From Moritella dasanensis ArB 0140 (GTDB taxonomy: Bacteria > Pseudomonadota > Gammaproteobacteria > Enterobacterales > Moritellaceae): DNA of 64,000 nt. The translations under genes and the position numbers were made by a program. Shown one piece after another: positions 1 through 9,114 of this stretch. Positions within the stretch are counted from its first letter, which is position 1; each line of letters begins with the position of its first letter. The notes under the pieces are model-generated. The model was not told the origin of the DNA, made no database searches, and saw only the letters and a list, made by a program, of their open reading frames with translations. Where the stretch lies: the NCBI RefSeq assembly GCF_000276805.1, contig NZ_AKXQ01000013.1, forward strand, positions 94,860-158,859, in the 5' to 3' direction.

Positions 1-595
1 CAGCGATGTGATTTCATTATTGGATGTGATGGTACATGCAAAACCGTCAATCCTAATTGGTGTATCAGGACAGCCAGGTTTATTCACAGAGCAAGTGATT
101 AAAGCGATGGCAGCGAATACTGAACGCCCAATCGTATTCCCGCTAAGTAACCCTACTTCACGTGTTGAAGCAACACCACAAGATATTATTCGTTGGACTG
201 AAGGTCGTGCACTTGTTGCTACTGGTAGCCCATTCCCACCAGTGAGCTATGGTGATGATTTGATCACTATTGCACAGTGTAATAATAGCTATATATTCCC
301 TGGTATTGGTTTAGGTGTACTTGCCGCTGAAGCAACGCGTATTACTAATGCCATGTTGATGGCTGCAAGTCGTGCATTAGCTGATTGCTCGCCGTTAGGT
401 CGTGATGGACATGGTCCATTATTACCGCCATTAACGGATATTCACTCTGTGAGTAAAGAGATTGCTTTTTGGGTAGCAAAAACAGCACAACTACAAGGCG
501 TAGCACTACAAACATCTGATAATGTGATCCGCCAAAATATTGAAAAGAATTTCTGGACACCAGAATATCGTGAATATAAGCGTGTAGCTAACTAG
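1..595 (+). CDS. maeA: NAD-dependent malic enzyme, C-terminal part (cut by window edge)
   Basis: This is the C-terminal third of a malate dehydrogenase (oxaloacetate-decarboxylating), which converts malate to pyruvate and CO2 with NAD reduction in the cytoplasm. The reading frame is already open at base 2, so the gene starts outside the window and the GTG at 8 is not a real start. Malic-enzyme hallmarks are visible: [39 protein letters not shown] and [16 protein letters not shown], the conserved NAD-binding core and active-site cleft. The end ([12 protein letters not shown]) aligns by eye with E. coli MaeA (SfcA). A strong hairpin terminator follows about 50 bases after the stop. The family call is firm; choosing MaeA over the NADP enzyme MaeB rests on the absence of a phosphotransacetylase tail. 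Confidence 0.93.
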   Translation, partial: SDVISLLDVMVHAKPSILIGVSGQPGLFTEQVIKAMAANTERPIVFPLSNPTSRVEATPQDIIRWTEGRALVATGSPFPPVSYGDDLITIAQCNNSYIFPGIGLGVLAAEATRITNAMLMAASRALADCSPLGRDGHGPLLPPLTDIHSVSKEIAFWVAKTAQLQGVALQTSDNVIRQNIEKNFWTPEYREYKRVAN

Positions 596-644
596 TTAAT
601 ACCCCTAAGTAAATAATGCTTTAAGGTGTTTTATCCTAGCGTTC

Positions 645-677
645 AAAAAAACCAGCTACTTTAGCTGGTTTTTTTTA
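645..677 (+). terminator. Rho-independent terminator after maeA
   Basis: The inverted repeat ACCAGCT-acttt-AGCTGGT is flanked by an A-run before and eight T after, so it can act in the + direction after the malic enzyme gene and separates it from kbl. Confidence 0.85.
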
Positions 678-836
678 TCACCTTTACTGGCTATATGTTG
701 CAATAAGTAGTGCTGAGTAACAATTTTGCAAAAAACACTTGCCTATTTTACATATAATTCTAGCTTGAACAGCTATGTTTAGTAGAATGCGTGGCGTTTC
801 CCTATCAAATTGAAATTAACCTTAGGAGTTGGCCGG

Positions 837-2027
837 ATGACCACATCATTTTATTCGCAAATTCAATCTCAGCTAGCACAAACTAAAGCTGATGGCCTTT
901 ATAAACACGAGCGAGTGATTACTTCTGCCCAAAATGCCAACATTCAAGTGGCCGGTAATGAAGTTGTTAACTTCTGTGCGAATAACTACTTAGGTTTAGC
1001 TAACCACGCTGATCTTATTGCAGCGGCACAATCAGGTTTAGATAGCCACGGTTTTGGTATGGCGTCAGTACGCTTTATCTGTGGTACACAGGACAAACAT
1101 AAAGAATTAGAAAGCAAAATTAGTACTTTCCTCGGTATGGAAGATACTATTTTGTATACCTCTTGTTTTGATGCAAACACAGGTTTGTTTGAAACAATAC
1201 TTGGTGCAGAAGACGCGATTATTTCTGACGAACTAAACCACGCATCGATTATTGATGGTGTGCGTCTGTGTAAAGCAAAACGCTTCCGTTACAAAAATAA
1301 CGACATGGCATCATTAGAAGAACAGCTTATAGCTGCAGATGCTGCTGGTGTACGTCACAAGTTAATCGCTACTGACGGCGTATTCTCAATGGATGGCGTA
1401 ATCGCTAACCTTGAAGGCGTTTGTGACCTTGCAGACAAATACAATGCAATGGTGATGGTTGATGATTCTCACGCTGTGGGTTTTGTTGGTGAAGGCGGTC
1501 GTGGTACACCTGAACATTGTGGCGTAATGGATCGTGTTGATATCATCACAGGTACATTAGGTAAAGCATTAGGCGGCGCATCAGGCGGTTACACATCGGC
1601 TAAAAAAGAAGTTATTGATTGGTTACGTCAGCGTTCACGTCCATACTTATTCTCAAACTCTGTTGCCCCAGCGATTGTTGCAGCATCAATTCGTGTTATC
1701 GAAATGATGGAAAACGGCCATGAGTTACGTGCCAAAGTTAAAGCAAATGCAGAGCATTTCCGCAGTGAAATGTGCGCGGCTGGCTTTACACTTGCTGGTG
1801 CAGACCACGCGATCGTACCAGTTATGATCGGCGATGCAGCACTTGCAGCTGAAATGTCTGAGCGTTTATTAGCAGAAGGCATCTACGTAATCGGTTTCTC
1901 TTTCCCAGTGGTACCACATGGTAAAGCCCGTATTCGTACACAAATGTCAGCAGCACACAGCATAGAACAAATTGATATTGCCATTGCCGCATTTACCCGT
2001 ATCGGTAAAGACTTAGGCATTATCTAA
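837..2027 (+). CDS. kbl: Glycine C-acetyltransferase (2-amino-3-ketobutyrate CoA ligase)
   Basis: PLP enzyme that cleaves 2-amino-3-oxobutyrate with CoA into glycine and acetyl-CoA, the second step of threonine degradation; the product of Tdh is its substrate. The sequence follows E. coli Kbl nearly residue by residue: [38 protein letters not shown] and the PLP-lysine motif [16 protein letters not shown] chose the ATG at 837 (MTTSFYSQ) because an AGGAG lies eight bases upstream and the family starts there. An upstream TTG at 810 would add nine atypical residues. Length 396 aa, as expected. tdh follows 94 bases downstream in the same direction, an apparent kbl-tdh operon. Confidence 0.96.
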   Translation: MTTSFYSQIQSQLAQTKADGLYKHERVITSAQNANIQVAGNEVVNFCANNYLGLANHADLIAAAQSGLDSHGFGMASVRFICGTQDKHKELESKISTFLGMEDTILYTSCFDANTGLFETILGAEDAIISDELNHASIIDGVRLCKAKRFRYKNNDMASLEEQLIAADAAGVRHKLIATDGVFSMDGVIANLEGVCDLADKYNAMVMVDDSHAVGFVGEGGRGTPEHCGVMDRVDIITGTLGKALGGASGGYTSAKKEVIDWLRQRSRPYLFSNSVAPAIVAASIRVIEMMENGHELRAKVKANAEHFRSEMCAAGFTLAGADHAIVPVMIGDAALAAEMSERLLAEGIYVIGFSFPVVPHGKARIRTQMSAAHSIEQIDIAIAAFTRIGKDLGII

Positions 2028-2121
2028 AGCAACAATTATTTAAGTGTCGAGGTAGTTCTTACCGATTACTTAGAATCTAAGTGGCGACGCTTAATATTAT
2101 CGATAAAAGTGGATTAAATAA

Positions 2122-3147
2122 ATGAAAGCACTAGCAAAATTAAAACCTGAACAAGGTATTTGGATGACAGATGTGGAAAAGCCAACGCTTGGCCACAATG
2201 ATCTGTTAATTAAGATCCGTAAAACGGCAATTTGTGGTACCGATATCCATATTTACAACTGGGATGAATGGTCACAAAAAACAATTCCAGTCCCTATGGT
2301 TGTTGGCCATGAGTACGTGGGCGAAGTTGTTGGTATCGGCCAAGAAGTACGTGGTTTCACCTTAGGCGATCGTGTTTCTGGTGAAGGTCACATCACTTGT
2401 GGTCATTGTCGTAACTGCCGTGCGGGTCGCACACATTTATGCCGCAACACCACGGGTGTTGGTGTTAACCGTGAAGGTGCATTTGCAGAATACTTAGTTA
2501 TCCCTGCATTCAATGCATTCAAACTACCAGATGATGTTTCTGATGATATGGCTGCTATCTTTGACCCGTTTGGTAACGCTGTTCATACAGCATTATCATT
2601 CGATGTTGTCGGTGAAGATGTATTAATCACCGGTGCTGGTCCAATCGGTATCATGGCTGCTGCAGTATGTAAGCACGTTGGTGCACGTAATGTTGTGATC
2701 ACGGATGTGAATGAGTACCGTCTAGACCTAGCCCGTAAAATGGGTGTTACTCGCGCTGTAAATGTATCGACTGAATCACTTAAAGATGTGATGGATGATC
2801 TTAAAATGACAGAAGGCTTTGATGTTGGTCTTGAAATGTCAGGCGTACCATCTGCATTTAGCGACATGCTAGACAAGATGAACCATGGCGGCAAAGTTGC
2901 TATGTTGGGTATTCCACCAAGCACGATGAGCATTGATTGGGGTAATGTTATCTTTAAAGGTTTAGTGATTAAAGGTATCTACGGTCGTGAAATGTTTGAA
3001 ACGTGGTACAAAATGGCTGCATTAATTCAGTCAGGTTTAGACCTAACGCCAATTATCACGCATCACTACCCAATTGATCAATTCCAAGAAGGTTTTGATA
3101 TTATGCGTTCAGGTATGTCAGGTAAAGTTATCCTAGACTGGACATAA
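2122..3147 (+). CDS. tdh: L-threonine 3-dehydrogenase
   Basis: Zinc-dependent medium-chain dehydrogenase that oxidises L-threonine to 2-amino-3-oxobutyrate with NAD, feeding Kbl. It is 341 aa, the same as the E. coli enzyme. Visible are the catalytic zinc site ([18 protein letters not shown]), the structural zinc cysteines in [15 protein letters not shown], and the Rossmann motif [11 protein letters not shown]. It is the second gene of kbl-tdh and ends just before a strong terminator. No regulator-specific site could be recognised upstream. Confidence 0.97.
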   Translation: MKALAKLKPEQGIWMTDVEKPTLGHNDLLIKIRKTAICGTDIHIYNWDEWSQKTIPVPMVVGHEYVGEVVGIGQEVRGFTLGDRVSGEGHITCGHCRNCRAGRTHLCRNTTGVGVNREGAFAEYLVIPAFNAFKLPDDVSDDMAAIFDPFGNAVHTALSFDVVGEDVLITGAGPIGIMAAAVCKHVGARNVVITDVNEYRLDLARKMGVTRAVNVSTESLKDVMDDLKMTEGFDVGLEMSGVPSAFSDMLDKMNHGGKVAMLGIPPSTMSIDWGNVIFKGLVIKGIYGREMFETWYKMAALIQSGLDLTPIITHHYPIDQFQEGFDIMRSGMSGKVILDWT

Positions 3148-3176
3148 TATAACGTTAATCACCTAAATTAACGCTG

Positions 3177-3215
3177 AAAGGGTAAGTCTGAGATAATCAG
3201 GCTTACCCTTTTTTA
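3177..3215 (+). terminator. Rho-independent terminator after tdh
   Basis: A long stem (AAGGGTAAG and CTGA pairing with TCAG and CTTACCCTT across one mismatch) is followed by TTTTTT. It closes the kbl-tdh unit. Confidence 0.85.
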
Positions 3216-3338
3216 TGTCGCGATCTTTATATTAGTTTATTTTTATACTACTTTATTGTCATGTTGTGAAAGTGTTATGTTATGAAAGTGTTATAGTGCG
3301 ACGAGGTGTTTCTTTTTAATCGAGAATAGTAAAAGAAA

Positions 3339-4025
3339 ATGATGATCGTTAATGACAACTATATCGTCGACTTTGATAGTGCATTTATCTTGAGTCAACG
3401 AACTGGCTTACGAACTAGCTTAGGTAGTAATGAAGTCTCGTTACTACGTTATATGATCCAGCATACAAATCAGCTGTTATCACGCCAAACTTTAATGGAT
3501 GAAGTGTGGTTAAACAAAGGTATTGTTGTTGAAGACAGTAGCTTATTGCACTCGATCTCAAATTGCCGGAAAGCACTCGAAGATAAAGACACCAAAATAA
3601 TTCAAACTCAACGTGGTAAAGGTTATCTATTTTTAGGCGTGGTTAAACCTTACAGCTCGCAGCCTTCAGAAGACGATAAGCAAAACCCCCCTGATAATAT
3701 CATCACAGGCGTAACGCCTATCTGTGATGCCACGTCAAAGAAAGTATCACTAACGCTACATCCATGGTGGCGTTATCTTGCGGTATATTTGATTATTACC
3801 GCTTCCTCTTTCATGCTTTGGCGTTATGCTTCATCACCTTGGACTTCGGCTGATCATTACTATATTGAACAGTTCACTGAATGTGTTTTTACAGACCCAT
3901 CAACGGCCACTGAAACGTTATTTAATGATGTCACTATTTACCATGCTAACGGATTATCACTCATGATCGACGTCGCTGACACTTCTATTAGTTATCAAGC
4001 TGAAGCTGAGGTGGATTGTGAATAA
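3339..4025 (+). CDS. ToxR/CadC-type membrane-anchored transcriptional regulator
   Basis: One-component regulator with a cytoplasmic OmpR/PhoB winged-helix DNA-binding domain (about residues 10-105; SRQTLMDEVW, RKALED and TQRGKGYLF are typical), a polar linker, one membrane segment at about 145-162 (YLAVYLIITASSFMLW) and a short periplasmic tail. ToxR, CadC and related proteins sense the periplasm or the envelope and bind DNA directly without phosphorylation. The 228 aa length is short, so the periplasmic domain is only about 60 residues. The next gene overlaps its stop by eight bases and also encodes a membrane-anchored protein, the arrangement seen in toxRS. Architecture is certain; orthology with ToxR is not, and target genes are unknown. 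Confidence 0.8.
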   Translation: MMIVNDNYIVDFDSAFILSQRTGLRTSLGSNEVSLLRYMIQHTNQLLSRQTLMDEVWLNKGIVVEDSSLLHSISNCRKALEDKDTKIIQTQRGKGYLFLGVVKPYSSQPSEDDKQNPPDNIITGVTPICDATSKKVSLTLHPWWRYLAVYLIITASSFMLWRYASSPWTSADHYYIEQFTECVFTDPSTATETLFNDVTIYHANGLSLMIDVADTSISYQAEAEVDCE

Positions 4026-4479
4026 ACTTGCATTATTAGCCGCGACGCTCGGTGGGTTATTGACTGGTTATTTGATAAATCAAAGTGTGAGTACTGTCGT
4101 TACCGAACGTTTGCATTCTGACACCCGTATGCACGTGATCACCAGAGCTGAAAAATATCTGACGCTTGATATCAATGCTGGGTTAGAGCTTAAAGAAACG
4201 GGTGAGTTTGAGTACTATATCGTGATCCCACGAGATATTGGTTTTTCAGCTGTAGGTAATTATTCGCTTGAAGATGGCGAGTTATCATTAAACATCACCG
4301 AAAGTGAACCTTTATTAGATGAATCAGATAGTGACGATCCATTGGCGTTATATGAGAAACTAGTCAGCCGAGCGGAAATGCATACCACCGAGAATATGCT
4401 GGCGTTTAGGCCGCTCCATAATAAGCAGGCATTAGTGTTATTTTCAGAACGTGGTGCGTTTTATTTTAAGCCGCGATAA
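4018..4479 (+). CDS. ToxS-like membrane-anchored periplasmic partner (hypothetical)
   Basis: A 153-aa protein with one N-terminal membrane segment (LALLAATLGGLLTGYLI) and a periplasmic domain of about 125 residues. It starts with GTG inside the last codons of the regulator gene, so the two are translationally coupled. By position, size and topology it matches ToxS, which stabilises ToxR, but I could not see convincing ToxS sequence motifs. It could be an unrelated modulator that replaces ToxS. There are no cysteines for a disulphide link. Role is inferred from context only. Confidence 0.6.
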   Translation: MNKLALLAATLGGLLTGYLINQSVSTVVTERLHSDTRMHVITRAEKYLTLDINAGLELKETGEFEYYIVIPRDIGFSAVGNYSLEDGELSLNITESEPLLDESDSDDPLALYEKLVSRAEMHTTENMLAFRPLHNKQALVLFSERGAFYFKPR

Positions 4480-4557
4480 CGGTTATTAATAGCATACTCA
4501 CTCACTATAAATAGACTATCAAGCAAGTGAGTATGTTCTTAATGCAGGGATAAATAG

Positions 4558-5760
4558 TTAAAACGAATAGTTGTACTGCAGGCCAAATAACCAAGCGCTG
4601 GATTCTACAACAGCATTAATGCTCGATTCTGTGTCCGGTATTGTCGTGAGACTTTCTTCTACAGCGGTATCTTCAGCAAGGATATAACTGATGCCTAAAT
4701 CAATACTTTGTGATTGCGATAGTTTGTATGTCGTACCGACTGATAACCAGTGACGGTTTGAATCCGGTATTGATACTGATTCCAAGGTGTCGGTTGGCGC
4801 ATGGTCATACATATAACCCGCGCGTAATTCCCAACTTTCTGATGGGTAATAGGTAGTGCCAACAGAAATATGCCCAGCATCACCCCACTCATAATCTTTA
4901 ATATTACTGTCAAACCCATCAGAGCTTAGTGAATCAAACTCAGACCACTGTACAAACTGAACGCTGTAGTGAAATGCCAGTTTTGGCATGACACGGTGGT
5001 AACCAGATAGCTCTATCATGTCGGGCAATGGAATATTGATACTTGGTGCATCCCCTTGTCCCGTCATATCCACATCACCGCTTGCTTCTAAATCAGGGCT
5101 GTAACGATAGCTTAAACCAATACGGTTATTATCGTTAAACTCATACGCTAATCCAAGATTAAAGCCATAAGCGACGCCGTCGGCTTCTACTTCAAGCAGG
5201 TTTTCACGAGAAATTTGACCTTCACCGTAAATAACATCCAGTCCGGCACCCAAACTCAAATTTTCTGTGAGTTGATAAGCCGCTGAAAGACCAATGTTGA
5301 TACTGGTAAGCGATGTTTCGCCACCAAATTCACTGGCTACATAATCATCAGGGAATTCGACACTGGTACCAAAATTAGAATACATCGCCAGACCCAATGT
5401 TAAATCGGAGTCAGCAATAGGATGAACATAATAAAAATTGGGGATGAATGCTGCATTCGCAATATCGTCAACATTAGCATCAACAGTATCACCGAACATC
5501 GGAGTATAAGAGGCATCAGTGAGACTTACATCACTGACGACACCAATGGCGCCGACAGATAATGACGGTTGATCAAATAATGCCATCGCGGCACTGTTTT
5601 TAGCCATCACAGAAGCATTGTCGGCAATAATACCATCACCTGCAAATGCACGGCCTAAGCCTGTTGCAGATTGGGCATTGAGTTGGAAGCCCGCAGCGTA
5701 AGTTTGACCACTCACGCAGGCTAATAACATTATTGGGTAAGCGCGACGTAAGTGTTTCAT
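4558..5760 (-). CDS. fadL: FadL-family outer-membrane long-chain fatty acid transporter
   Basis: Outer-membrane beta-barrel that binds long-chain fatty acids and lets them diffuse laterally into the membrane. A signal peptide is present (residues 1-22, ending ACVSGQTYAAG). The mature N-terminus GFQLNAQSATGLGRAFAGDG is the FadL family plug signature, and the NSAAMALFDQPSLSVGA segment also matches. The end (WLFGLQYNYSF) has the C-terminal phenylalanine of porin-type barrels. 400 aa, slightly shorter than E. coli FadL. Its ATG overlaps the stop of the upstream lipase gene as ATGA, so the pair is one transcript: lipase first, transporter second. This coupling suggests uptake of fatty acids released by the lipase. 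Confidence 0.9.
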   Translation of the reverse strand: MKHLRRAYPIMLLACVSGQTYAAGFQLNAQSATGLGRAFAGDGIIADNASVMAKNSAAMALFDQPSLSVGAIGVVSDVSLTDASYTPMFGDTVDANVDDIANAAFIPNFYYVHPIADSDLTLGLAMYSNFGTSVEFPDDYVASEFGGETSLTSINIGLSAAYQLTENLSLGAGLDVIYGEGQISRENLLEVEADGVAYGFNLGLAYEFNDNNRIGLSYRYSPDLEASGDVDMTGQGDAPSINIPLPDMIELSGYHRVMPKLAFHYSVQFVQWSEFDSLSSDGFDSNIKDYEWGDAGHISVGTTYYPSESWELRAGYMYDHAPTDTLESVSIPDSNRHWLSVGTTYKLSQSQSIDLGISYILAEDTAVEESLTTIPDTESSINAVVESSAWLFGLQYNYSF

Positions 5761-7919
5761 TCTACTTCCTCGATTTCAATGTTGGTATGATCATCAATTT
5801 CTACTTCGCGGCCATCACTAAAGACCATGCTGCGAACGGCTATTTGCTGTGTTTCTGTTGCTGTTCGTACTTTACCGAGATCGGATGTGCCGGGTGCACC
5901 GCTTTCATCCATTGGTCCTTCATAAGGGAAAAGGTAAGTACCATGACCACCCGTTGTCGCGCGGATCACTCCTCGAATAGTGTTGTCAGAGCCGCTACCA
6001 CTGAAGGTATCATCTCTGATATCGTCTAAGGCTAATGCGGTGATTAATGGATCGGTTCCGGTTAATACATTGATAGGGCTATTATTTGGTACAACATAAT
6101 CGGGCATGTATTCACCGACTTCACAGGTTTCACCACAAGTGCCGACCGCTTCAATTAGCAAGGTAGGTTGTAGGTTCGCGACTTGACGACGGGTAAACGT
6201 CGCAGGGTCTGCACTGTCAACGCTGGTTTGAACACCTTGCTTGAAGCTTGGTAAAATCAGGGCGTAGATATCATCTTCAAGTTGAGAGACAACGCCGGTG
6301 TTGTGGGGCGATTCTGCCCTAAAGGCACGTAATGCTACAATGCACTCTTCGTTAGTGCTGTTGCTATGGCACAGGTCTGGGATCACGGTTTCTGCGATAC
6401 CACGTTGAATATCCGGTGATTTTTTCACTGATTCCTCTGTTTCTGGCCCTAACATATCAGAGGTTAAAACTAAGTTAACCAGGCCTTGACCTGGCACGGC
6501 GAAGTTAACGGTTTTGTATGATAAATTATTAGTTCTTAGGGCCGCTGAAGGCTGTGACATTTCACTGACCATCACTGACACAATACCGCCCAGTGAGTGA
6601 CCAATAAGGTGAACGTCGTCTTCATTTGCCCAAGGCGCGGCAATTAAAGCGTTACGCAAGCTCAGGTTGTCAGATACAGCTTGATTTAAGTTACCTCGGA
6701 GCGTTAATGGAGAACTGATGTTAATGAAATCGCCTTTATTAATTTCAGCACCGATTGGATTACCCTCTCTGTCGTGCATAATGCGCTCGCCATGATAAGG
6801 CATGTCAATGGCAACAACCATATAACCCATATCTGTATAGTCTTGGGCCATTAATGATGCAGTGCCTCTATTGGCTGTTACACCGTGAATAAATTGCACC
6901 ACAGGTAATGGGAGTCTGCCTTTCTCTGCCCATTTTTTTGGTGTATAAACATCGACAGTAATCGCTAATGGCGTTGACGCTGGCAGGGGGTTACCGCGGG
7001 TTAAATGACCGTCTGGATCATTATCTGGTCTCATCCAATCGTAAAGTGCAGGGCATGAACCAATAGGATCAAACTCATCGACTAGGCAGTCCTTTTCATC
7101 CTCTTTGGTGAAAGGTAAATAGAAGGGTAAGGTTAATTCTGCAGTATAAGTATCATATTTTCCTCGCGGCTCATCTACCTTGTTAGGTACTAGCGGCCCA
7201 AGAGATGCAGATTGATTATTTGCAATGATAGCATCTGAAATAGCATAACTACTCTGGGTGGTAAATTGCGCCGCATAAGCAATGTTCTCAACTTGTATTC
7301 CTGTCACGGCCATTGCAGTATTGATTTGCTCTTTAACGTCAACTTCTTGATCTGTTAGCTCACCGTCATCGGCGGCTAATAAATTGGTTAATGCGCTATC
7401 TGCTTTTAGGTTTATGCCATCTTGGGTTGTTACTTGGTCGTTAATCGCAAGGTAATAAGTGGTATTTTCTTTCAGTGTCGTCGTACATTCAATTTGAATA
7501 TTTTCACTGGTTGCCGATATATTGGCAACAACAAGTACGCCATCTTCTGCTACTAAGACAACATTATTGGCTAATGTTGCAGGATCAAGCGGGGTCCTTT
7601 CTGCGCCATTTAGATTCTCAATTGGAATGAGCAGTGGCTCGGTGCATAAACCCCAGCCATCTAACGCGGCATAAACGGTATCTGAGCTACGATAGAAACT
7701 TTCTAGATCATCGTCGAAAACGTCATTCTCTCCTGGCAATGAAATAGTCAAATCTTCATCATAGCCATAGCCGTCATTCGGCATAGGCAGTGCACTAATA
7801 GAAAATGGTACGTACATATCCATTGGCGCTTGGTCATTTTCTTCATCTAATTGGCAGGCACTTATTGCCATGCAGCCGATTATAATTCCGGTGTAACGCC
7901 TTAAATTTACTAACTTCAT
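5757..7919 (-). CDS. VolA-like surface lipoprotein lipase/lysophospholipase
   Basis: Large lipoprotein with a lipobox (CMAISAC, Cys at about residue 22 from the ATG at 7919) and an alpha/beta-hydrolase fold. The nucleophile elbow is GHSLGG (within DDVHLIGHSLGGIVSV), preceded by the oxyanion region VQFIHGVTANRG. The N-terminal half matches the bacterial virulence-factor lipase N-terminal type. In Vibrio cholerae the homologous VolA is a surface lysophospholipase that frees fatty acids from exogenous lysophosphatidylcholine and is encoded next to fadL; the same gene order holds here. The open frame extends to an ATG at 7934, but the ATG at 7919 gives the canonical signal peptide MKLVNLRR followed by a hydrophobic stretch. 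The residue range 595-605 (GTCGETCEVG) may form a disulphide. Confidence 0.85.
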   Translation of the reverse strand: MKLVNLRRYTGIIIGCMAISACQLDEENDQAPMDMYVPFSISALPMPNDGYGYDEDLTISLPGENDVFDDDLESFYRSSDTVYAALDGWGLCTEPLLIPIENLNGAERTPLDPATLANNVVLVAEDGVLVVANISATSENIQIECTTTLKENTTYYLAINDQVTTQDGINLKADSALTNLLAADDGELTDQEVDVKEQINTAMAVTGIQVENIAYAAQFTTQSSYAISDAIIANNQSASLGPLVPNKVDEPRGKYDTYTAELTLPFYLPFTKEDEKDCLVDEFDPIGSCPALYDWMRPDNDPDGHLTRGNPLPASTPLAITVDVYTPKKWAEKGRLPLPVVQFIHGVTANRGTASLMAQDYTDMGYMVVAIDMPYHGERIMHDREGNPIGAEINKGDFINISSPLTLRGNLNQAVSDNLSLRNALIAAPWANEDDVHLIGHSLGGIVSVMVSEMSQPSAALRTNNLSYKTVNFAVPGQGLVNLVLTSDMLGPETEESVKKSPDIQRGIAETVIPDLCHSNSTNEECIVALRAFRAESPHNTGVVSQLEDDIYALILPSFKQGVQTSVDSADPATFTRRQVANLQPTLLIEAVGTCGETCEVGEYMPDYVVPNNSPINVLTGTDPLITALALDDIRDDTFSGSGSDNTIRGVIRATTGGHGTYLFPYEGPMDESGAPGTSDLGKVRTATETQQIAVRSMVFSDGREVEIDDHTNIEIEEVE

Positions 7920-8146
7920 TGTCATCATTTCCATGTTGTCTTTCGTGTCAGGTCGTCACCTTTACTTAAAAGCCACAAAGACTCTAATGATTAAGTATTA
8001 TTACGTATAATTAAGGTTGTTAATGTAAGGGGAGGGATTAATTAGATGAGCTTAAGTTGTTGTTTAATAGTTATTTAAACTGAGTTTTATGATGAGCTTT
8101 GATTTATGTTATTATCTACATAAATCACACCGCACCGTAGACCGCC

Positions 8147-8821
8147 ATGACGAAAGATGTAACTGACGCTATTACCGAAACGATTACCGAAAGTACGCTT
8201 GTAGCCAATACTAATGCTATTACCGAAACTATGTTGGTAACCACACCTGAAGGCGCTATTGCAGCTACAGAAACAACAAAAGATAGCAATCCTGTTTCTG
8301 ATATAGATGTTAACTTAGCCCTTACGCCTGAACAGTTACAAGCGGACGACCGCTGGATGCAACATGCGATCATGCTTGCAGGCAAAGCTGAAGCGATTGA
8401 TGAAATACCGGTCGGTGCTGTGGTAGTGCTGGATGATAAGATCATTGGTGAAGGCTGGAATCAGTCGATTAATTTACACGATGCGACTGCGCATGCCGAG
8501 ATTATGGCACTGCGTGATGCAGGTAAAACGGTTGAGAATTATAGACTTGTGGAAGCTACTTTGTACGTGACGTTGGAACCGTGCTCTATGTGTGCAGGCG
8601 CAATGGTGCACAGCAGAGTGAAACGGTTGGTTTATGGTGCGGCAGATTTAAAAACAGGTGCGGCGGGGTCGGTATTCAATCTGGTTGAACATCCTCAATT
8701 GAATCATCAAATTGAAGTACGTTCAGGGGTTTTTGCTAGTGAGACTGGCGCATTATTAAGTCAGTTTTTTAAACGACGCCGTAAAGAGAAAAAAGCCCTG
8801 AAGCGCTTGCAGAAAGATTAG
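8147..8821 (+). CDS. tadA: tRNA-specific adenosine deaminase with unusual N-terminal extension
   Basis: Deaminates adenosine 34 of tRNA-Arg(ACG) to inosine. The catalytic domain (about residues 66-224) has the zinc site HAE at 116-118 with the catalytic glutamate and PCSMC at 145-149, plus the GAAGS loop, matching E. coli TadA. Odd feature: about 65 extra residues at the N-terminus, rich in Thr, Glu and Ile, with repeats of ITET (residues 9-12, 25-28). At the DNA level the phrase GCTATTACCGAAAC occurs twice. No good ribosome binding site precedes the ATG at 8147, and in-frame ATG codons at 8231 and 8354 also lack one, so the true start is uncertain. It is divergent from the lipase-fadL operon. 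Confidence 0.9.
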   Translation: MTKDVTDAITETITESTLVANTNAITETMLVTTPEGAIAATETTKDSNPVSDIDVNLALTPEQLQADDRWMQHAIMLAGKAEAIDEIPVGAVVVLDDKIIGEGWNQSINLHDATAHAEIMALRDAGKTVENYRLVEATLYVTLEPCSMCAGAMVHSRVKRLVYGAADLKTGAAGSVFNLVEHPQLNHQIEVRSGVFASETGALLSQFFKRRRKEKKALKRLQKD

Positions 8822-8964
8822 TCTAGAATAGCGGGTTGATTTTCAAATTCATTTTGTAAAAAGAAAGATCGTTGGCGGTTAAGTAGCGAACGGTTTGTTC
8901 TTGAACGAGATATTTGGCGTCTTGGTGATTTTACTTTTAATTTTGCTCTTTTCTTTAGCATCAT
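8818..8964 (-). CDS. Small basic hypothetical protein (48 aa)
   Basis: A short frame starting at a double ATG (8964) preceded at proper spacing by AAAGGAAAG, a good ribosome binding site. The product is very basic in its first 35 residues (MMLKKRAKLKVKSPRRQ, then several Arg/Ser) and ends with an acidic/hydrophobic tail (NEFENQPAILD). Its stop overlaps the tadA stop on the other strand. I do not recognise the family; composition suggests nucleic-acid or ribosome binding, but that is only inference. It could be spurious, although the good start signal argues for a real gene. Confidence 0.45.
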   Translation of the reverse strand: MMLKKRAKLKVKSPRRQISRSRTNRSLLNRQRSFFLQNEFENQPAILD

Positions 8965-8990
8965 GCTTTCCTTTGATTTTAATTTTCGCT

Positions 8991-9012
8991 GCCTAGTCCT
9001 AGGCGTTTTTTT
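8991..9012 (+). terminator. Terminator downstream of tadA
   Basis: The perfect short inverted repeat GCCTAG-TC-CTAGGC is followed by GTTTTTTT on the + strand. It lies 170 bases beyond the tadA stop, so a tadA transcript would run antisense through the small 48-aa gene before ending here. Confidence 0.6.
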
Positions 9013-9114
9013 ATCTTTATGTTCATTAACATACAGTAATATAAATAAGATGCACATGAAACTTTTATGTCAGTTTTATGTGGATATTGTGACAGCTGTG
9101 ACAGCTGATTAATG

